Below are positions 7,064 through 17,637 of a stretch of DNA of 64,000 nt, piece after piece. The stretch is taken from NCBI RefSeq assembly GCF_040438645.1, contig NZ_CP159253.1:744001-808000 (forward strand), given 5' to 3'. Source of the DNA: Mesorhizobium sp. WSM2240 (lineage in GTDB: Bacteria; Pseudomonadota; Alphaproteobacteria; Rhizobiales; Rhizobiaceae). Each line of letters opens with the position of its first letter. Position 1 is the first letter of the stretch. The notes under the pieces were generated by a model. It was not told the origin of the DNA. It did no database searches and saw only the letters and a list, made by a program, of their open reading frames with translations. Made by a program: the position numbers and the translations under genes.

Positions 7064-9154
7064 ATGGCCGTCCTAGGCAGAAACCCTGCATTACTCTATT
7101 TCCATTGTTTGCTATTACTTCTAGGTGGATGCGCCGGCCCTGGTATGATTGACGAGCGCGGGGTCTTGCTGAACGCGCCGCCCTTTGTCCCGTCTGGCTC
7201 CGCGTCTTTGCGAGAACGTAGCGAACCGCAGACTAACGGCTTTGAAGTGCTGGGGCTGAGGCAAGCGCAGCCAGTGGCAGCCACAGGGGAACGGAAGTTG
7301 CCGGTGGTGTCGGATAGCAGGCGGGTGAGCCTTGATTATGCGAATGCCGACATACGCCAGGTGGTGCAGGATATCGTGGTTGACGTAATGAGCATGCCCG
7401 TGGTCATCGATCCTGGCGTTGGAGGAAAAATGTCCCTTCATACAGCCCGCCAGGTGCCCGTGAGTGAGGTGCCACGGCTTCTGGACAAAGCTCTTGCGTC
7501 GCACGGCTATGGACTGGCTGCGGGTGATCAAGGAGTGCGGGTGGGGCGCTTGGCTGACCTGGCGGGCGGCATGCAGAGCAGCGTTCAAATTATTCCGGTG
7601 CGGTATGTTGATCCGGTTGAGGTCATCGGCGTAATCCGACCGAACTTGCTGGAGAGTGTGCATCTCACGCTAGCGCCCGGAGGGAGAGGCATTGTTGTCA
7701 GTGGCCCGCCCGGATCCGTGAGCTCTGTGCGCGAACTGGTCGACCTGTTTGATACCGACGCCATGCTTCACAAGTCATTCGCGCTGTATCCGCTGTCTCA
7801 AGCGAGTCCGGCCGAAATTGAGCGAGAACTCAGCTTGTTGTTTGCGCAAAATGGTCAAGAGAGGGGGCTTGTCCGATTTGCGGCGCTCGAGCGACTGAAT
7901 GGTATCCTTGTTGTGGCAGAAGATCCTGCAGCTCTCAAGCAAGTCCGCCAGGCGATCGCTAAACTGGATACCGCGTCGGAGGCGACGGCAAACATTCACG
8001 TGCGTCCACTGCTCTACCGGCGGGCTTCGGAAGCGGCGCATGTGCTGGCGCAAACGTTGGGCGCAGAGGCGCCCAGTGCTGTCTCGCCTGCAGAGCCCGC
8101 GGGAAAGTTCGGCAACCTATCGCTGGGAAGTGACGTATCCAATCGAGCCAGCCTGCCTGTCAATGTGCCAGGCCGGCCGGCCGAAAAGCCAGATGCGACT
8201 GTCTCAAGGTCGCACCCAGTGGACCAAATCGTAATGTCAGCGAACCACCTTGGCCTCTCGGCGCCGGTGCGGATCCAGGCGGACCCAGGACAGAACGCCC
8301 TCGTAGTACTCGCAGCACCGCACGACTACAAAATCGTGGAGGCCGCGATCCGTCAACTCGATGTCAAGCCTCGACAGGTTCTCATCCAAGCCATCGTCGC
8401 CGAGGTGCGCCTGAATAATCGTCTGCGCTACGGCGTGGACTATCTTCTCTCCACCAAGGGCGTGGGCGCAGTTCCAGATGGTCTGTCGTATGTGTTTCCC
8501 AACACGAACGCCAACACTGTGTTGCATGGGCTAAGCGAGCTTGGGGAGGTCAAGGTTGTATCCGCGCCGCGCATTCTTGCGGTCGACAACCAAACCGCCA
8601 CGATCCAGGTGGGCGATCAGGTCCCGATCCTCGTCCGATCATCGCAATCTACCGCAAGCGCCAATTCACCCATCGTGAACGATGTCGAAATGCGCGACAC
8701 AGGGGTGATCTTGGCTGTTACGCCCAGAATTGGTGCCGGTGGGAGTATCACCCTCGACACGTTTCAGGAGGTCAGCACCGGCATCAGGAACACGCTTACA
8801 AATGTTCAATCCCCGGTGATTTCGGTGCGCCGCCTCCAGAGTACCGTATCGATGCGAAACGGCGACACGATCGCTATCGGCGGATTGATGCAAGATAGCA
8901 CCACCCAAGCCAATTCTGGGGTTCCTGTGCTGAAGGACATTCCGCTTTTAGGGGGACTGTTCCGCAACACGGAATATGCCAAGGAACGGACCGAGCTGTT
9001 GATATTGCTCAACCCCCGCGTGATTGACACTGACGCCGACGCAAGCGCGTTGACCGAGGAGCTGCGTGAAAAATTCGAGTCGCTGGCCCCCGACCTGGGC
9101 CGACGGCTCACGCCGTCAGCTCAGCCGCAACGGCCGGTCTCAAGACGACAGTGA
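7064..9154 (+). CDS. Outer-membrane secretin of the type III system with GspD-like length
   Basis: A 696-residue lipoprotein secretin. The signal ends in a lipobox (LLGGCAG, Cys 23). An N0-type domain (VSLDYANADIRQVVQDIV) and N1/N-type repeats (IIPVRYVDPVEVIGVIRP; IHVRPLLYRRASEAAHVLAQ) precede the secretin core: VLIQAIVAEVRLN, ILAVDNQTATIQVGDQVPIL, DTGVILAVTPRI, and the terminal GVPVLKDIPLLGGLFRNT. Rhizobial type III systems usually have a short or split secretin (NolW/RhcC), so full length with type II GspD-like motifs is unusual. The ATG at 7064 is preferred over a TTG at 7040. Confidence 0.88.
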   Translation: MAVLGRNPALLYFHCLLLLLGGCAGPGMIDERGVLLNAPPFVPSGSASLRERSEPQTNGFEVLGLRQAQPVAATGERKLPVVSDSRRVSLDYANADIRQVVQDIVVDVMSMPVVIDPGVGGKMSLHTARQVPVSEVPRLLDKALASHGYGLAAGDQGVRVGRLADLAGGMQSSVQIIPVRYVDPVEVIGVIRPNLLESVHLTLAPGGRGIVVSGPPGSVSSVRELVDLFDTDAMLHKSFALYPLSQASPAEIERELSLLFAQNGQERGLVRFAALERLNGILVVAEDPAALKQVRQAIAKLDTASEATANIHVRPLLYRRASEAAHVLAQTLGAEAPSAVSPAEPAGKFGNLSLGSDVSNRASLPVNVPGRPAEKPDATVSRSHPVDQIVMSANHLGLSAPVRIQADPGQNALVVLAAPHDYKIVEAAIRQLDVKPRQVLIQAIVAEVRLNNRLRYGVDYLLSTKGVGAVPDGLSYVFPNTNANTVLHGLSELGEVKVVSAPRILAVDNQTATIQVGDQVPILVRSSQSTASANSPIVNDVEMRDTGVILAVTPRIGAGGSITLDTFQEVSTGIRNTLTNVQSPVISVRRLQSTVSMRNGDTIAIGGLMQDSTTQANSGVPVLKDIPLLGGLFRNTEYAKERTELLILLNPRVIDTDADASALTEELREKFESLAPDLGRRLTPSAQPQRPVSRRQ

Positions 9155-9329
9155 AATTGGAGCAACTGACCAACCGGCGGTGGCTTTTCTCATTGGCTCG
9201 GCAGCTGGATTGGGTCGCGGATCGTTAATGGTAGCCTACTCAGCTGCGTAAGCGTAGAGGAGGCCCCATCTGGCGGTGCTTGAAGGGATGAGCCAGACAT
9301 AGAGACGCCGAAACGATGAGGGCCTCACG

Positions 9330-9731
9330 GTGTCAACTTCTATGTCTGTGCCTATGAACGATGCTAGAAATTTCCATGTCATCGACGCGGTCCCTGACCG
9401 CCTCAAGGTTAGCCCGCCGCGATCACACCGGCGGTGGTCAGAGGAAGCAAAGGCACGTCTGATCGAGGCATCGCTGGCGCCGGGAGCGAATGTTTCGGCC
9501 ATTGCGCGGGAAGCTGGGCTGGCGCCTTCGCAGCTGTTCGGCTGGCGGCGCAAGGCCTTGAAGGGCGACGCGGAGAACCGGCGTGGGGGTGAAGGCCGGT
9601 TGGGCTTTGTCGAAATTGCCACGACGGCCGCGCAGATTGAGATCGAGGTCGGCGGAATGATCATTCGCGCCGGCGCCGACATCGGCCAAGACCAATTGGT
9701 CAAGATCATCCGGGCAGTGAAGTCGGCATGA
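9330..9731 (+). CDS. tnpA: IS66 accessory protein TnpA
   Basis: A 133-residue IS66 TnpA-type protein with an N-terminal helix-turn-helix of the transposase_8 kind (RRWSEEAKARLIEASLAPG, then SAIAREAGLAPSQLFGWRR). Its stop overlaps the next ATG (ATGA at 9728), the normal coupling to tnpB. It is complete but useless for transposition without tnpC. Confidence 0.85.
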   Translation: MSTSMSVPMNDARNFHVIDAVPDRLKVSPPRSHRRWSEEAKARLIEASLAPGANVSAIAREAGLAPSQLFGWRRKALKGDAENRRGGEGRLGFVEIATTAAQIEIEVGGMIIRAGADIGQDQLVKIIRAVKSA

Positions 9732-9841
9732 TTCCGGCGGGCGTGAAGGTTCTCCTCGCCAGCCATCCCGTCGATTTTAGAAAAGGACCCGATGGCCTGC
9801 ACAACGGCGACAACTCAGGCTTCGTCTGCGAGCGGGGCTGA
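9728..9841 (+). pseudogene. tnpB: IS66 tnpB fragment
   Basis: Starts like IS66 TnpB (MIPAGVKVLLASHPVDFRKG) but loses homology after about residue 23 and stops at residue 37. It is the broken edge of the IS66 remnant. Confidence 0.75.
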
Positions 9842-9861
9842 CTTCTTCAACAGCCTGCTAG

Positions 9862-11352
9862 TCTTACTGTGTCATAAACTTTGTTAACGATTGATTGCGA
9901 GAATGGAGATTCAAGCTTCAAATGGAGGGAGCGATGGATCTCCAGGACGGAATCGAAACGAGTGAATCGCGTTTTGCGGCCTATGTCGAGACGCTGGCCT
10001 CGGCATTGGGTCATGCTGACCGGGTGGCGCCGCTGAAGGCCTATTGCACCGGGCTGCTTTTGCCGGGCGAGCGCAAGAGCGTCGAGCCGATGGCGGCGCG
10101 GGTGGAGCCTGGGCGTGTTCAGGCGGCACACCAGTCGCTGCATCACTTCGTGGCGAAAGCGGATTGGTCGGACGATGCCGTACTTGGCGTCGTGCGGGCG
10201 CAGGCTCTGGCGGCGCTTGAGCGTCAGGGGCCGATCCGCGCCTGGATCGTCGACGACACCGGCTTTCCCAAGAAGGGGAAGCATTCGGTCGGCGTGGCGC
10301 GGCAGTATTGCGGCCAGCTCGGCAAGCAGGACAACTGCCAGGTCGCGGTCAGTCTGTCGGTTGCCACCGAACAGGCGAGCCTGCCGGTCGCCTATCAGCT
10401 CTATCTGCCGGAAAGCTGGGCGAACGACCCTGATCGGCGCGCCAAGGCAGGTGTGCCGGAGGATGTCATCTTCCGCACCAAACCCGAAATCGCCCTCGCG
10501 CAGATCCGGGCGGCGCTGGATGCCGGCGTCTCGCGGAGCGTTGTGCTGGCCGATGCCGGTTACGGTAACGACACCTCCTTCCGCACCGGGCTGACGGAGA
10601 TGGGCTTGACCTATGTCGTCGGCGTCCAGTCCTCGATCCGCTTGTGGCCGCCGGACACGCAACCGCTGCCACCCAAGCCATGGAGCGGACGCGGCCGCCC
10701 GCCCTCGCTCGTCCGGCGCCAGCCCGGGCACGCGCCGGTTTCCGCCAAGGAACTGGCGCAAACCCTGCCCGAGGACGCCTGGGGCCGCGTCACCTGGCGC
10801 GAGGGCTCCAAGGCGCCGCTCGCCTCGCGCTTTGCCGCCATCCGCGTCCGGCCGGCGCATCGCGATTACTGGCGCTCCGCGCCACGAGCCGAGGAATGGT
10901 TCCTGATCGAGTGGCCGCACGACGAGGTCGAGCCGACCAAGTACTGGCTCTCGACCTTGCCGGAAAATACCGGGCTCGCCGACCTCGTCGATCAGGCCAA
11001 GCTGAGGTGGCGGATCGAACGGGATTATCAGGAGCTCAAGCAGGAGATCGGCCTTGGCCATTATGAAGGCCGAGGTTGGCGCGGCTTCCATCATCACGCC
11101 ACGCTCGCGATCGCCGCCTACGGATTCCTGGTCTCCGAACGGAGTCTGATTCCCCCCTCAGCCCCACGCTCCAGGCCGTTCCTCAAGGCACCTGCGCTAT
11201 CCGAAGATTATCGACCCCGTGGCGCCGCCGCTCCGTCCCGAACGCCACGTCGGCAATTCCATCGCCACCATCCGGATTAGACTCGCCCGCGCCTTGGCGC
11301 GGCGGCTGCCACGATGTCCATGCTGCCAAAACAGGTTTATGACACAGTAAGA
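9862..11352 (+). mobile_element. IS701-family insertion sequence with CTAG target duplication
   Basis: Perfect 18-bp terminal inverted repeats (TCTTACTGTGTCATAAAC at 9862 and its complement ending 11352) are flanked on both sides by CTAG (9858-9861 and 11353-11356), the 4-bp target typical of IS701. A diverged end of a related element occurs at 47295. Confidence 0.93.
9934..11280 (+). CDS. IS701-family transposase
   Basis: A 448-residue DDE transposase of the IS701 group: WIVDDTGFPKKGKHSVGVARQ carries the first catalytic aspartates, VLADAGYGNDTSFRTGL the next, and LRWRIERDYQELKQEIGLGHYEGR the glutamate region. Start at 9934 follows GGAGGGAG. The last 22 residues (PRGAAAPSRTPRR) do not look like the family tail; the expected RPERHVGNSIATIR continues in another frame to about 11339, so a one-base frameshift probably truncates the C-terminus. 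Confidence 0.88.
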   Translation: MDLQDGIETSESRFAAYVETLASALGHADRVAPLKAYCTGLLLPGERKSVEPMAARVEPGRVQAAHQSLHHFVAKADWSDDAVLGVVRAQALAALERQGPIRAWIVDDTGFPKKGKHSVGVARQYCGQLGKQDNCQVAVSLSVATEQASLPVAYQLYLPESWANDPDRRAKAGVPEDVIFRTKPEIALAQIRAALDAGVSRSVVLADAGYGNDTSFRTGLTEMGLTYVVGVQSSIRLWPPDTQPLPPKPWSGRGRPPSLVRRQPGHAPVSAKELAQTLPEDAWGRVTWREGSKAPLASRFAAIRVRPAHRDYWRSAPRAEEWFLIEWPHDEVEPTKYWLSTLPENTGLADLVDQAKLRWRIERDYQELKQEIGLGHYEGRGWRGFHHHATLAIAAYGFLVSERSLIPPSAPRSRPFLKAPALSEDYRPRGAAAPSRTPRRQFHRHHPD

Positions 11353-11356
11353 CTAG

Positions 11357-11918
11357 CAATGTTGCTACCAAAATTGTATTCAGAAAGACCACGCTACCGG
11401 CATTAGTATCGTTCGTCTCATTCGGCGGCCAAGCGCGCCTGCCGCGATGATGTCGCGCGTGGGGCTCGGCTTCACATTGGGACGTTGTTGATGATGGCCG
11501 TCATACTACTTGAATTGGTAGAGGATTCGGTGAAAACGATTTCCGGTCCAACGACCACGTCGGGGTGGGTGTCGAGCAGGACACGGAGCAGACTGGTGCC
11601 GGAGCGATTTCGCTGCCGAGCAGGATAGGGTTAGAGGGCAGGGCGAGAGGAGGGGACACGTCTTTGTCCATGCCCCCCGCTTACTAGGAGAGGTTTGGAA
11701 CTTTCGTCTCCTCAGCACGAGACTTTAGGCGACGCCACATCGCTCTGAATCTCAACTTCCGTCAATTTGAAAGTTTCGTTTGAAGTTTTGAGGCATTGCG
11801 CAAAATCCTGGTTTGTCATGCCAAGTCCGCACGTGATCGACAAGCGGGAGCCAGATGGATCATTTGTTCAGCGCCAGGTATCGTCCTCGCCTACAGGCGT
11901 TGAAGTCATTTCTAGCCT
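11357..11918. other. Stretch without recognisable gene
   Basis: About 560 bases between the IS701 element and the M16B remnant. No reading frame with family-like character, ribosome site or repeat was found. It may be eroded element DNA. Confidence 0.6.
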
Positions 11919-12125
11919 AGATTTCACCTCCTGAATGGTCATCGCAGCTTGGGTGGTCAGCGCCGTCAGGATGAGAAGAAAAATGGCTAGGAGCGCCTGC
12001 AGGACGAGGACGAAAATGGCGGAGAGAAAGGTCGCCAGCGGGTGGCGAGGCCCGCGGCCATCCCTTCTGCCAAAAGCGGAGAGGGCAAGCCGCGCGCAAA
12101 GGACCCAGCGATGTTGGTCCCCATC
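11919..12125 (-). pseudogene. M16B peptidase-like gene, 5' remnant (locus 1)
   Basis: The minus strand repeats the beginning of the M16B gene at 42949-44346: ATGGGGACCAACATCGC matches its start, then a frameshifted signal region, and MTIQEVKS-like sequence, after which homology stops near 11919. The start codon overlaps the end of the upstream M16A gene, as in the other copies, showing that the two genes were once an operon here. Confidence 0.8.
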
Positions 12126-13488
12126 ACTTCAATTCTCCGTCTTGGGGCAAGAGATAACCAGTGATCGGATGCTCGGGCACGAGATAGCGGGCGGCGACGG
12201 CCTTCACCTGGTCGGCGGTGATCTTGCGGATGCGGTCCGGCCGTTCCTCAACATCTCCTACGCTGCCGCCGGTGGCAAGCGTGGAGGCATACATGCCGGC
12301 CATGTAGGCCGGGTCGTGGCGGGCGGGGATCATCGAGCGGACATAGCGGTCCTTGGCCTTGTCCAGTTCGTCATCGGTCACGCCGTCCTTGACAATGCGG
12401 GCGATCTCGGCCTGGGCCGCCGCCGCCAGATCGGCGAGCTTGGCATCGCCGCGCGGCGAGCCGTAGATGGTGAAGCTGGTGGCGTCCAGCATGGTGCCAT
12501 GGAATTTGACGCCAGCGTCGGCGGCGATGCCCTGTTTCACCACCAGCGCCTGGTGAAGGCGGCTGTGATTGCCGCGGCCGAGGATCTCAGCCAGGAGGTC
12601 GAGCGCCTCGGCCTCGCCGGGCTCGGCCGTGTTGTAGGAGGGCACCACCCAATGCGTGGAAAAGCTGGGCACTGAAACGCGGGGATCACTCCGCGTCACC
12701 GTACGCCTGGTGTTCTGCTCCGGCTCGACCGGGCGGATGCGGGGGAAATCAGGGCCCGCCGCGAGCTTGCCATAAGTCTTCTCGGCCATAGCCTTCACAC
12801 TCTCCGGCTCGAGATCGCCGGTCACCACCAGCACGGCGTTGTTGGGCCGATAATATCGGTCGTAAAAGTCGATAGCGTCGTTCCAGGTCAGCCTCTCCAT
12901 CTCCTGCATCCAGCCGATGACCGGGATGCGGTAGGGCTGGTTCCGCCACAGCGTCGCGTCGATTTCCTCTTCCAGAACCGCCTGCGGATCGTTGTCGACG
13001 CGCGAACGGCGCTCCTCCAGGATTACGTCGCGCTCGGTTTCGATATCATCTTCGGTGAGGACGAGGTTGAACATGCGATCGGCCTCGAAGCTCATCATCT
13101 GCTCCAACGCAGAAGGCGCCACCGTCGCAAGGAAGGCGGTGTAGTCGTAAGACGTGAAAGCATGGTTCGAGCCGCCGACGGAAGAGACGGCACAGTCAAA
13201 CCCGCCTGCGGCGTGGTTGGTTGTCGCTGCCTTGAGCATCAGATGCTCCACCAGATTGGCAAGGCCAGATTTGCCCGGCGGGTCATCGGCGCTGCCCCCC
13301 TTGTACAACACCATGTGGGTGACGGTCGGCGCGAGGTGATCGGGCACGACGACCACCTCCATGCCGTTGTCGAGCACGAAATCCGTCACTTTGCCGTCAT
13401 CGGTGGCGGCCAGAGCCGGAGTGGTCGTCACGAAGGCCAGCGCGGTCGCAAGAAGGGTCCCCGTCAGCCAGCCAAACCGAAGTTTCAT
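12124..13488 (-). CDS. M16A zinc peptidase paralogue with altered zinc motif (locus 1)
   Basis: A 454-residue M16 (pitrilysin/MPP) protein starting MKLRFGWLTG with a Sec signal (ALAFVTTTPALA). The family layout is complete ([54 protein letters not shown]), but the HxxEH zinc motif reads NLVEH: the first histidine is lost, and the following LMLKA replaces LMFKA. The sister copy at 48991-50349 has intact HFFEH. It is therefore probably catalytically dead, or a structural subunit. The frame extends 75 codons upstream, but the signal peptide fixes the start at 13488. A broken M16B partner follows. Confidence 0.9.
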   Translation of the reverse strand: MKLRFGWLTGTLLATALAFVTTTPALAATDDGKVTDFVLDNGMEVVVVPDHLAPTVTHMVLYKGGSADDPPGKSGLANLVEHLMLKAATTNHAAGGFDCAVSSVGGSNHAFTSYDYTAFLATVAPSALEQMMSFEADRMFNLVLTEDDIETERDVILEERRSRVDNDPQAVLEEEIDATLWRNQPYRIPVIGWMQEMERLTWNDAIDFYDRYYRPNNAVLVVTGDLEPESVKAMAEKTYGKLAAGPDFPRIRPVEPEQNTRRTVTRSDPRVSVPSFSTHWVVPSYNTAEPGEAEALDLLAEILGRGNHSRLHQALVVKQGIAADAGVKFHGTMLDATSFTIYGSPRGDAKLADLAAAAQAEIARIVKDGVTDDELDKAKDRYVRSMIPARHDPAYMAGMYASTLATGGSVGDVEERPDRIRKITADQVKAVAARYLVPEHPITGYLLPQDGELK

Positions 13489-13760
13489 CGACGGCTGTGG
13501 TGACGGAGCGAGAGGCAATGTCCGAAGCGAAGTGAGTTGTTCCTCAGTTTGAAGGCGCTGCGGCCCAGTCGCACCCGATCGTCGGAGAAGGTGGATGGGC
13601 GGGCAGCGCCGAACCGATTGAGCAACCGTCTTGATATTGCCGGGCCTCACTCGAGCCTCACCCCTGGATGGGTCCGGGAGACCCACGGCGGTAGCTTTTG
13701 GTGAGCGGTTCATGCGAAATCTTCTCCTTGGTCTGTCACGTGTTTGCGGATGACGCGCAT
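13489..13760 (-). promoter_or_regulatory. Leader region of the locus 1 M16A gene, shared with groES
   Basis: This upstream region is homologous to the region before groES (18050-18215) and to that before the second M16A gene (50370-50490). Shared landmarks are the CGGGAGACCC-CGGCGG block and CTCCTTGGTC-GTCACGTG followed by TTTGCGGATGACG. No TCAG-N7-TCAG repeat is present in this copy. Confidence 0.7.
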
Positions 13761-13916
13761 GTACCGCGGCAATGAGAAACCGTTTAAAGGCAATGTGATA
13801 GATTTGGCTCTGCTGCGTCGCGAATCCGACATTGTCGGACGTTGGGCAGGGCCGGACCGGAAACGCGTGCGGCTTGGGAAAGCGTCACAGTGCGATGTAC
13901 CGCTCCGGCTCGACCG

Positions 13917-13951
13917 GGTTGCTGCGGGTCAAATTAGGACCCGCAGCAACC
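13917..13951 (-). terminator. Perfect 14-bp hairpin derived from M16A sequence
   Basis: GGTTGCTGCGGGTC and its exact complement flank a 7-base loop. The bases just before it (13888-13916) match an internal part of the M16A genes, so this is an M16 remnant at the 3' end of the small secreted-protein cluster. An identical arrangement lies at 28375-28409. No T-run follows, so a terminator role is only suggested. Confidence 0.55.
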
Positions 13952-13963
13952 CTTTCCATAGGA

Positions 13964-14130
13964 CTACTCGGCCCGCGGGTCCTTCGGATCCAGACAGATC
14001 ACAAGGGGATAATAGCGAGCATCACATTCGACCGAATGCTCGTCCATAGGGTCATCCCAAGGAACCAAGCACTCCCGGCCGAAGCAGGAGCGGTCATCAC
14101 CAGGGCCAGCGCGGTTTGCCTCGTTCGCCA
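13964..14130 (-). pseudogene. Small secreted-protein gene, third tandem copy, 5' truncated
   Basis: Encodes the segment PMDEHSVECDARYYPLVICL, matching PMDEHSVERDAHYDPFLICP in the intact gene at 14378-14692, preceded by part of its signal peptide region. Homology stops abruptly at about 14131, where the upstream half is missing. Confidence 0.65.
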
Positions 14131-14381
14131 CCATTCGGCTTGTCGGGGTCGGGCCAACCCAGACATTTGGGATCACATTCGTCCGAACATTTGGGATCAT
14201 GGGGATAACATGAGCCCCGATGCTCGTCCGCAAGGTCCCAGGCACTCCCGGCCGAAGCAGGAACGGTCATCACCAGGGCCAGCGCGGTCGCAGCAAGCAT
14301 CGCGTGCGGCCAGTCAGACCGAAATTTCGTCGAGGACTTCTGGAAGCCCGCGGCGGCAGTGTCATTTGATGGCGTAATCAT
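14097..14381 (-). CDS. Small secreted protein, tandem paralogue 1
   Basis: A 94-residue protein beginning MITPSNDTAAAGFQKSS, with a late Sec signal (HAMLAATALALVMTVPASA) and a short mature part rich in Cys, Pro, Asp and Gly (CYPHDPKCSDECDPKCLG). The signal resembles that of the M16A peptidases in the same region (KFRxxW...LAATALA.V...PA.A). Its ATG overlaps the stop of the upstream paralogue (ATGA), with AGAGGAAG seven bases before. No known family is recognised; the cysteines suggest disulphides or metal binding. Confidence 0.72.
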   Translation of the reverse strand: MITPSNDTAAAGFQKSSTKFRSDWPHAMLAATALALVMTVPASAGSAWDLADEHRGSCYPHDPKCSDECDPKCLGWPDPDKPNGGERGKPRWPW

Positions 14382-14692
14382 CGTACGTCTTCCTCTTGGT
14401 TTGTCATGTGTCCGTAGTAGGTGATCGGGCATTGGTCGCCATTCGGCTTGGCCGGCCGGCGCGGATCCGGACAGATCAAAAAGGGATCATAGTGAGCATC
14501 ACGTTCGACCGAATGCTCGTCCATAGGGTCGCCAGCGTTCCCAAGGTACCAAGCACTCCCGGCCGAAGCAGGAACGGTCATCACCACGGCCAGCGCGGTC
14601 GCAGCAAGCATCGCGTGCGGCCAGTCAGACCGAAATTTCGTCGAGGACTTCTGGATGCCGGCGGCGGCAGTGTCATTTGATGGCGTGATCAT
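14378..14692 (-). CDS. Small secreted protein, tandem paralogue 2
   Basis: A 104-residue paralogue of the next gene: same first 45 residues with two changes, same signal peptide, then a different mature part (GNAGDPMDEHSVERDAHYDP). AGAGGAAG precedes the ATG. The last codons EEDVR overlap the ribosome site and start of the downstream paralogue, so the pair arose by tandem duplication and is translationally coupled. A promoter block with the TCAG-N7-TCAG repeat lies upstream. Function unknown. Confidence 0.72.
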   Translation of the reverse strand: MITPSNDTAAAGIQKSSTKFRSDWPHAMLAATALAVVMTVPASAGSAWYLGNAGDPMDEHSVERDAHYDPFLICPDPRRPAKPNGDQCPITYYGHMTNQEEDVR

Positions 14693-14744
14693 CGTACGTC
14701 TTCCTCTTGGTTTGTCACGTGTTCGTGGATGATCCGGCCTCGTT

Positions 14745-14885
14745 CGCCATTCGGCGATTGGGCACGTCGGACGGTAGTCATAAGGTCTCCTAGTTCATAA
14801 GGTCTCCTGATTGGTGTTCCAATAACAACCCTTCTGACAGCCCTAGCTGACAGCAGCCTGAAGTTATCGGCGATTTGCGCGATGG
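14745..14885 (-). promoter_or_regulatory. Candidate response-regulator promoter of the small secreted-protein operon
   Basis: On the minus strand, CTTCAGGCTGCTGTCAG (14846-14862) has two TCAG boxes 11 bases apart, followed by a further TGTCAG. Downstream lie GTTGTTATTGG and the repeated AGGAGACCTTATGA. The same block is at 28740-28860, and related ones are at 44640-44750 and 50520-50620. Confidence 0.65.
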
Positions 14886-15066
14886 CGATCCTGCGCGACG
14901 TCAGTTCCTGTCAATAAGAGAAGAATTTTGCTCTCGACCTGCGAGCTTGGCACACTCGATGCGAGTTCTGCTCATGAATACGACAAGGCCACGTATCATT
15001 GAGCTGGCGAAGAGCGTCGGGCGGAGAGAACGGAACAACGTATGGATGCCTATGAGAAAGGCCGTT

Positions 15067-15364
15067 TCAGTACAACGCGATACTTACAGCACCGGCTCTC
15101 ATGTCCGACATAGTCGAAGATTCGACAAAACGAGTGCAGGCGTACCGCCAGCTTGCCCAGCAAATACGGATAGATCTTGTACCCGTCGCCGGCTTCGAAG
15201 TGCGCGGCTTGCGGTAGAGCGCCTCGATACCCATGCGCTTCATCAAGGTGCGCACATGCGGCGACCCGTCTCATAGCCTTCGCGCTTCAAAAGCTTCTGT
15301 AACATACGGCTGCCCGCGAAAGGGTAATCCAGATGCAATTGGTCGATGCGCCGCACCTGAGGGG
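15067..15364 (-). pseudogene. IS3-family OrfB fragment
   Basis: Two frames of one transposase: IDQLHLDYPFAG-type sequence near 15360-15290, then RTLMKRMGIEALYRKPRTS (15255-15190). Both are characteristic of IS3 OrfB N-terminal regions. It is frameshifted and lacks the catalytic domain. Confidence 0.75.
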
Positions 15365-15865
15365 CGTTGTCACGGAAGCTTCTTGTGAGGAGGCCCTGCG
15401 GTAGACGCCAACTGCGCTCGCTTGGTGCGGAAGACTTAAAGGATGCCGCAGACCGGTTATGTGGCGCGCCACATGATCTTTACGCGCTCGCTTACTGGGA
15501 AGGGCTGACCAAGTTCCTGGAGGACGCTCGCTCGGAGCTGGACACCAACCCCCGTCGAAAACGCCGTCAAGCCGGTGGCTCTGACGAGACAAAATGCGCT
15601 CTTTGCTTGGGCATGAGGTGGGACCGAAAATTGGGTGCTGCAGGGCTTTATCGTGGGTTCCTGCATCTTGCAGCTTGCGCAGCACATAACTCCGCTGACG
15701 GCCGTGCGCAGGGCGGTTTTGCGGTCGGCCGATGCTGATGAGCCTGCTCAGCGAGCGAGCCAGGTCCGGCGACTCGCGGACAGGTTGATGCACGCGTAGG
15801 GAAGATGTTCAATTTGGAAAGCTGGCCTGTGGGCCGGGCGGCCGGCTTGGATCCGCGCCAGAGAA
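15365..15865. other. Stretch without recognisable gene
   Basis: About 500 bases between the IS3 fragment and the groEL terminator. Several overlapping frames exist on both strands, none with family-like character. Confidence 0.55.
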
Positions 15866-15889
15866 AAGGGCGGCATCGCTGCCGCCCTT
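15866..15889 (-). terminator. Rho-independent terminator of groESL
   Basis: A perfect 10-bp stem (AAGGGCGGCA) with a 4-base loop, followed on the minus strand by TTTTCTC, 25 bases beyond the groEL stop. Confidence 0.85.
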
Positions 15890-15914
15890 CCGGGATGGTT
15901 GAGATGCGTGGACC

Positions 15915-17579
<1,665 letters not shown>

Positions 17580-17637
17580 TCAGGGGTTCGGGATCGAACC
17601 CACAGATTCAAGATTCAGTTGACGGTGAGGCCGATAT

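Larger units (their letters stand above)
9248..9841 (+). mobile_element. IS66-family element, left-end remnant
   Basis: The segment starts with an IS66-type terminal sequence (GTAAGCG at 9248) and carries the first accessory gene and the first 30 codons of the second. The DDE transposase is absent. The remnant ends in a sequence resembling an IS1182 terminus (GACTTCTTCAACAGCC, 9838-9855), then IS701. Confidence 0.8.

Noticed and set aside
14689..14780. Leader peptide overlapping the start of the small secreted-protein gene
   Set aside because: One copy has a one-base deletion that stops the frame after 21 codons, so the leader frame is not conserved between the copies.
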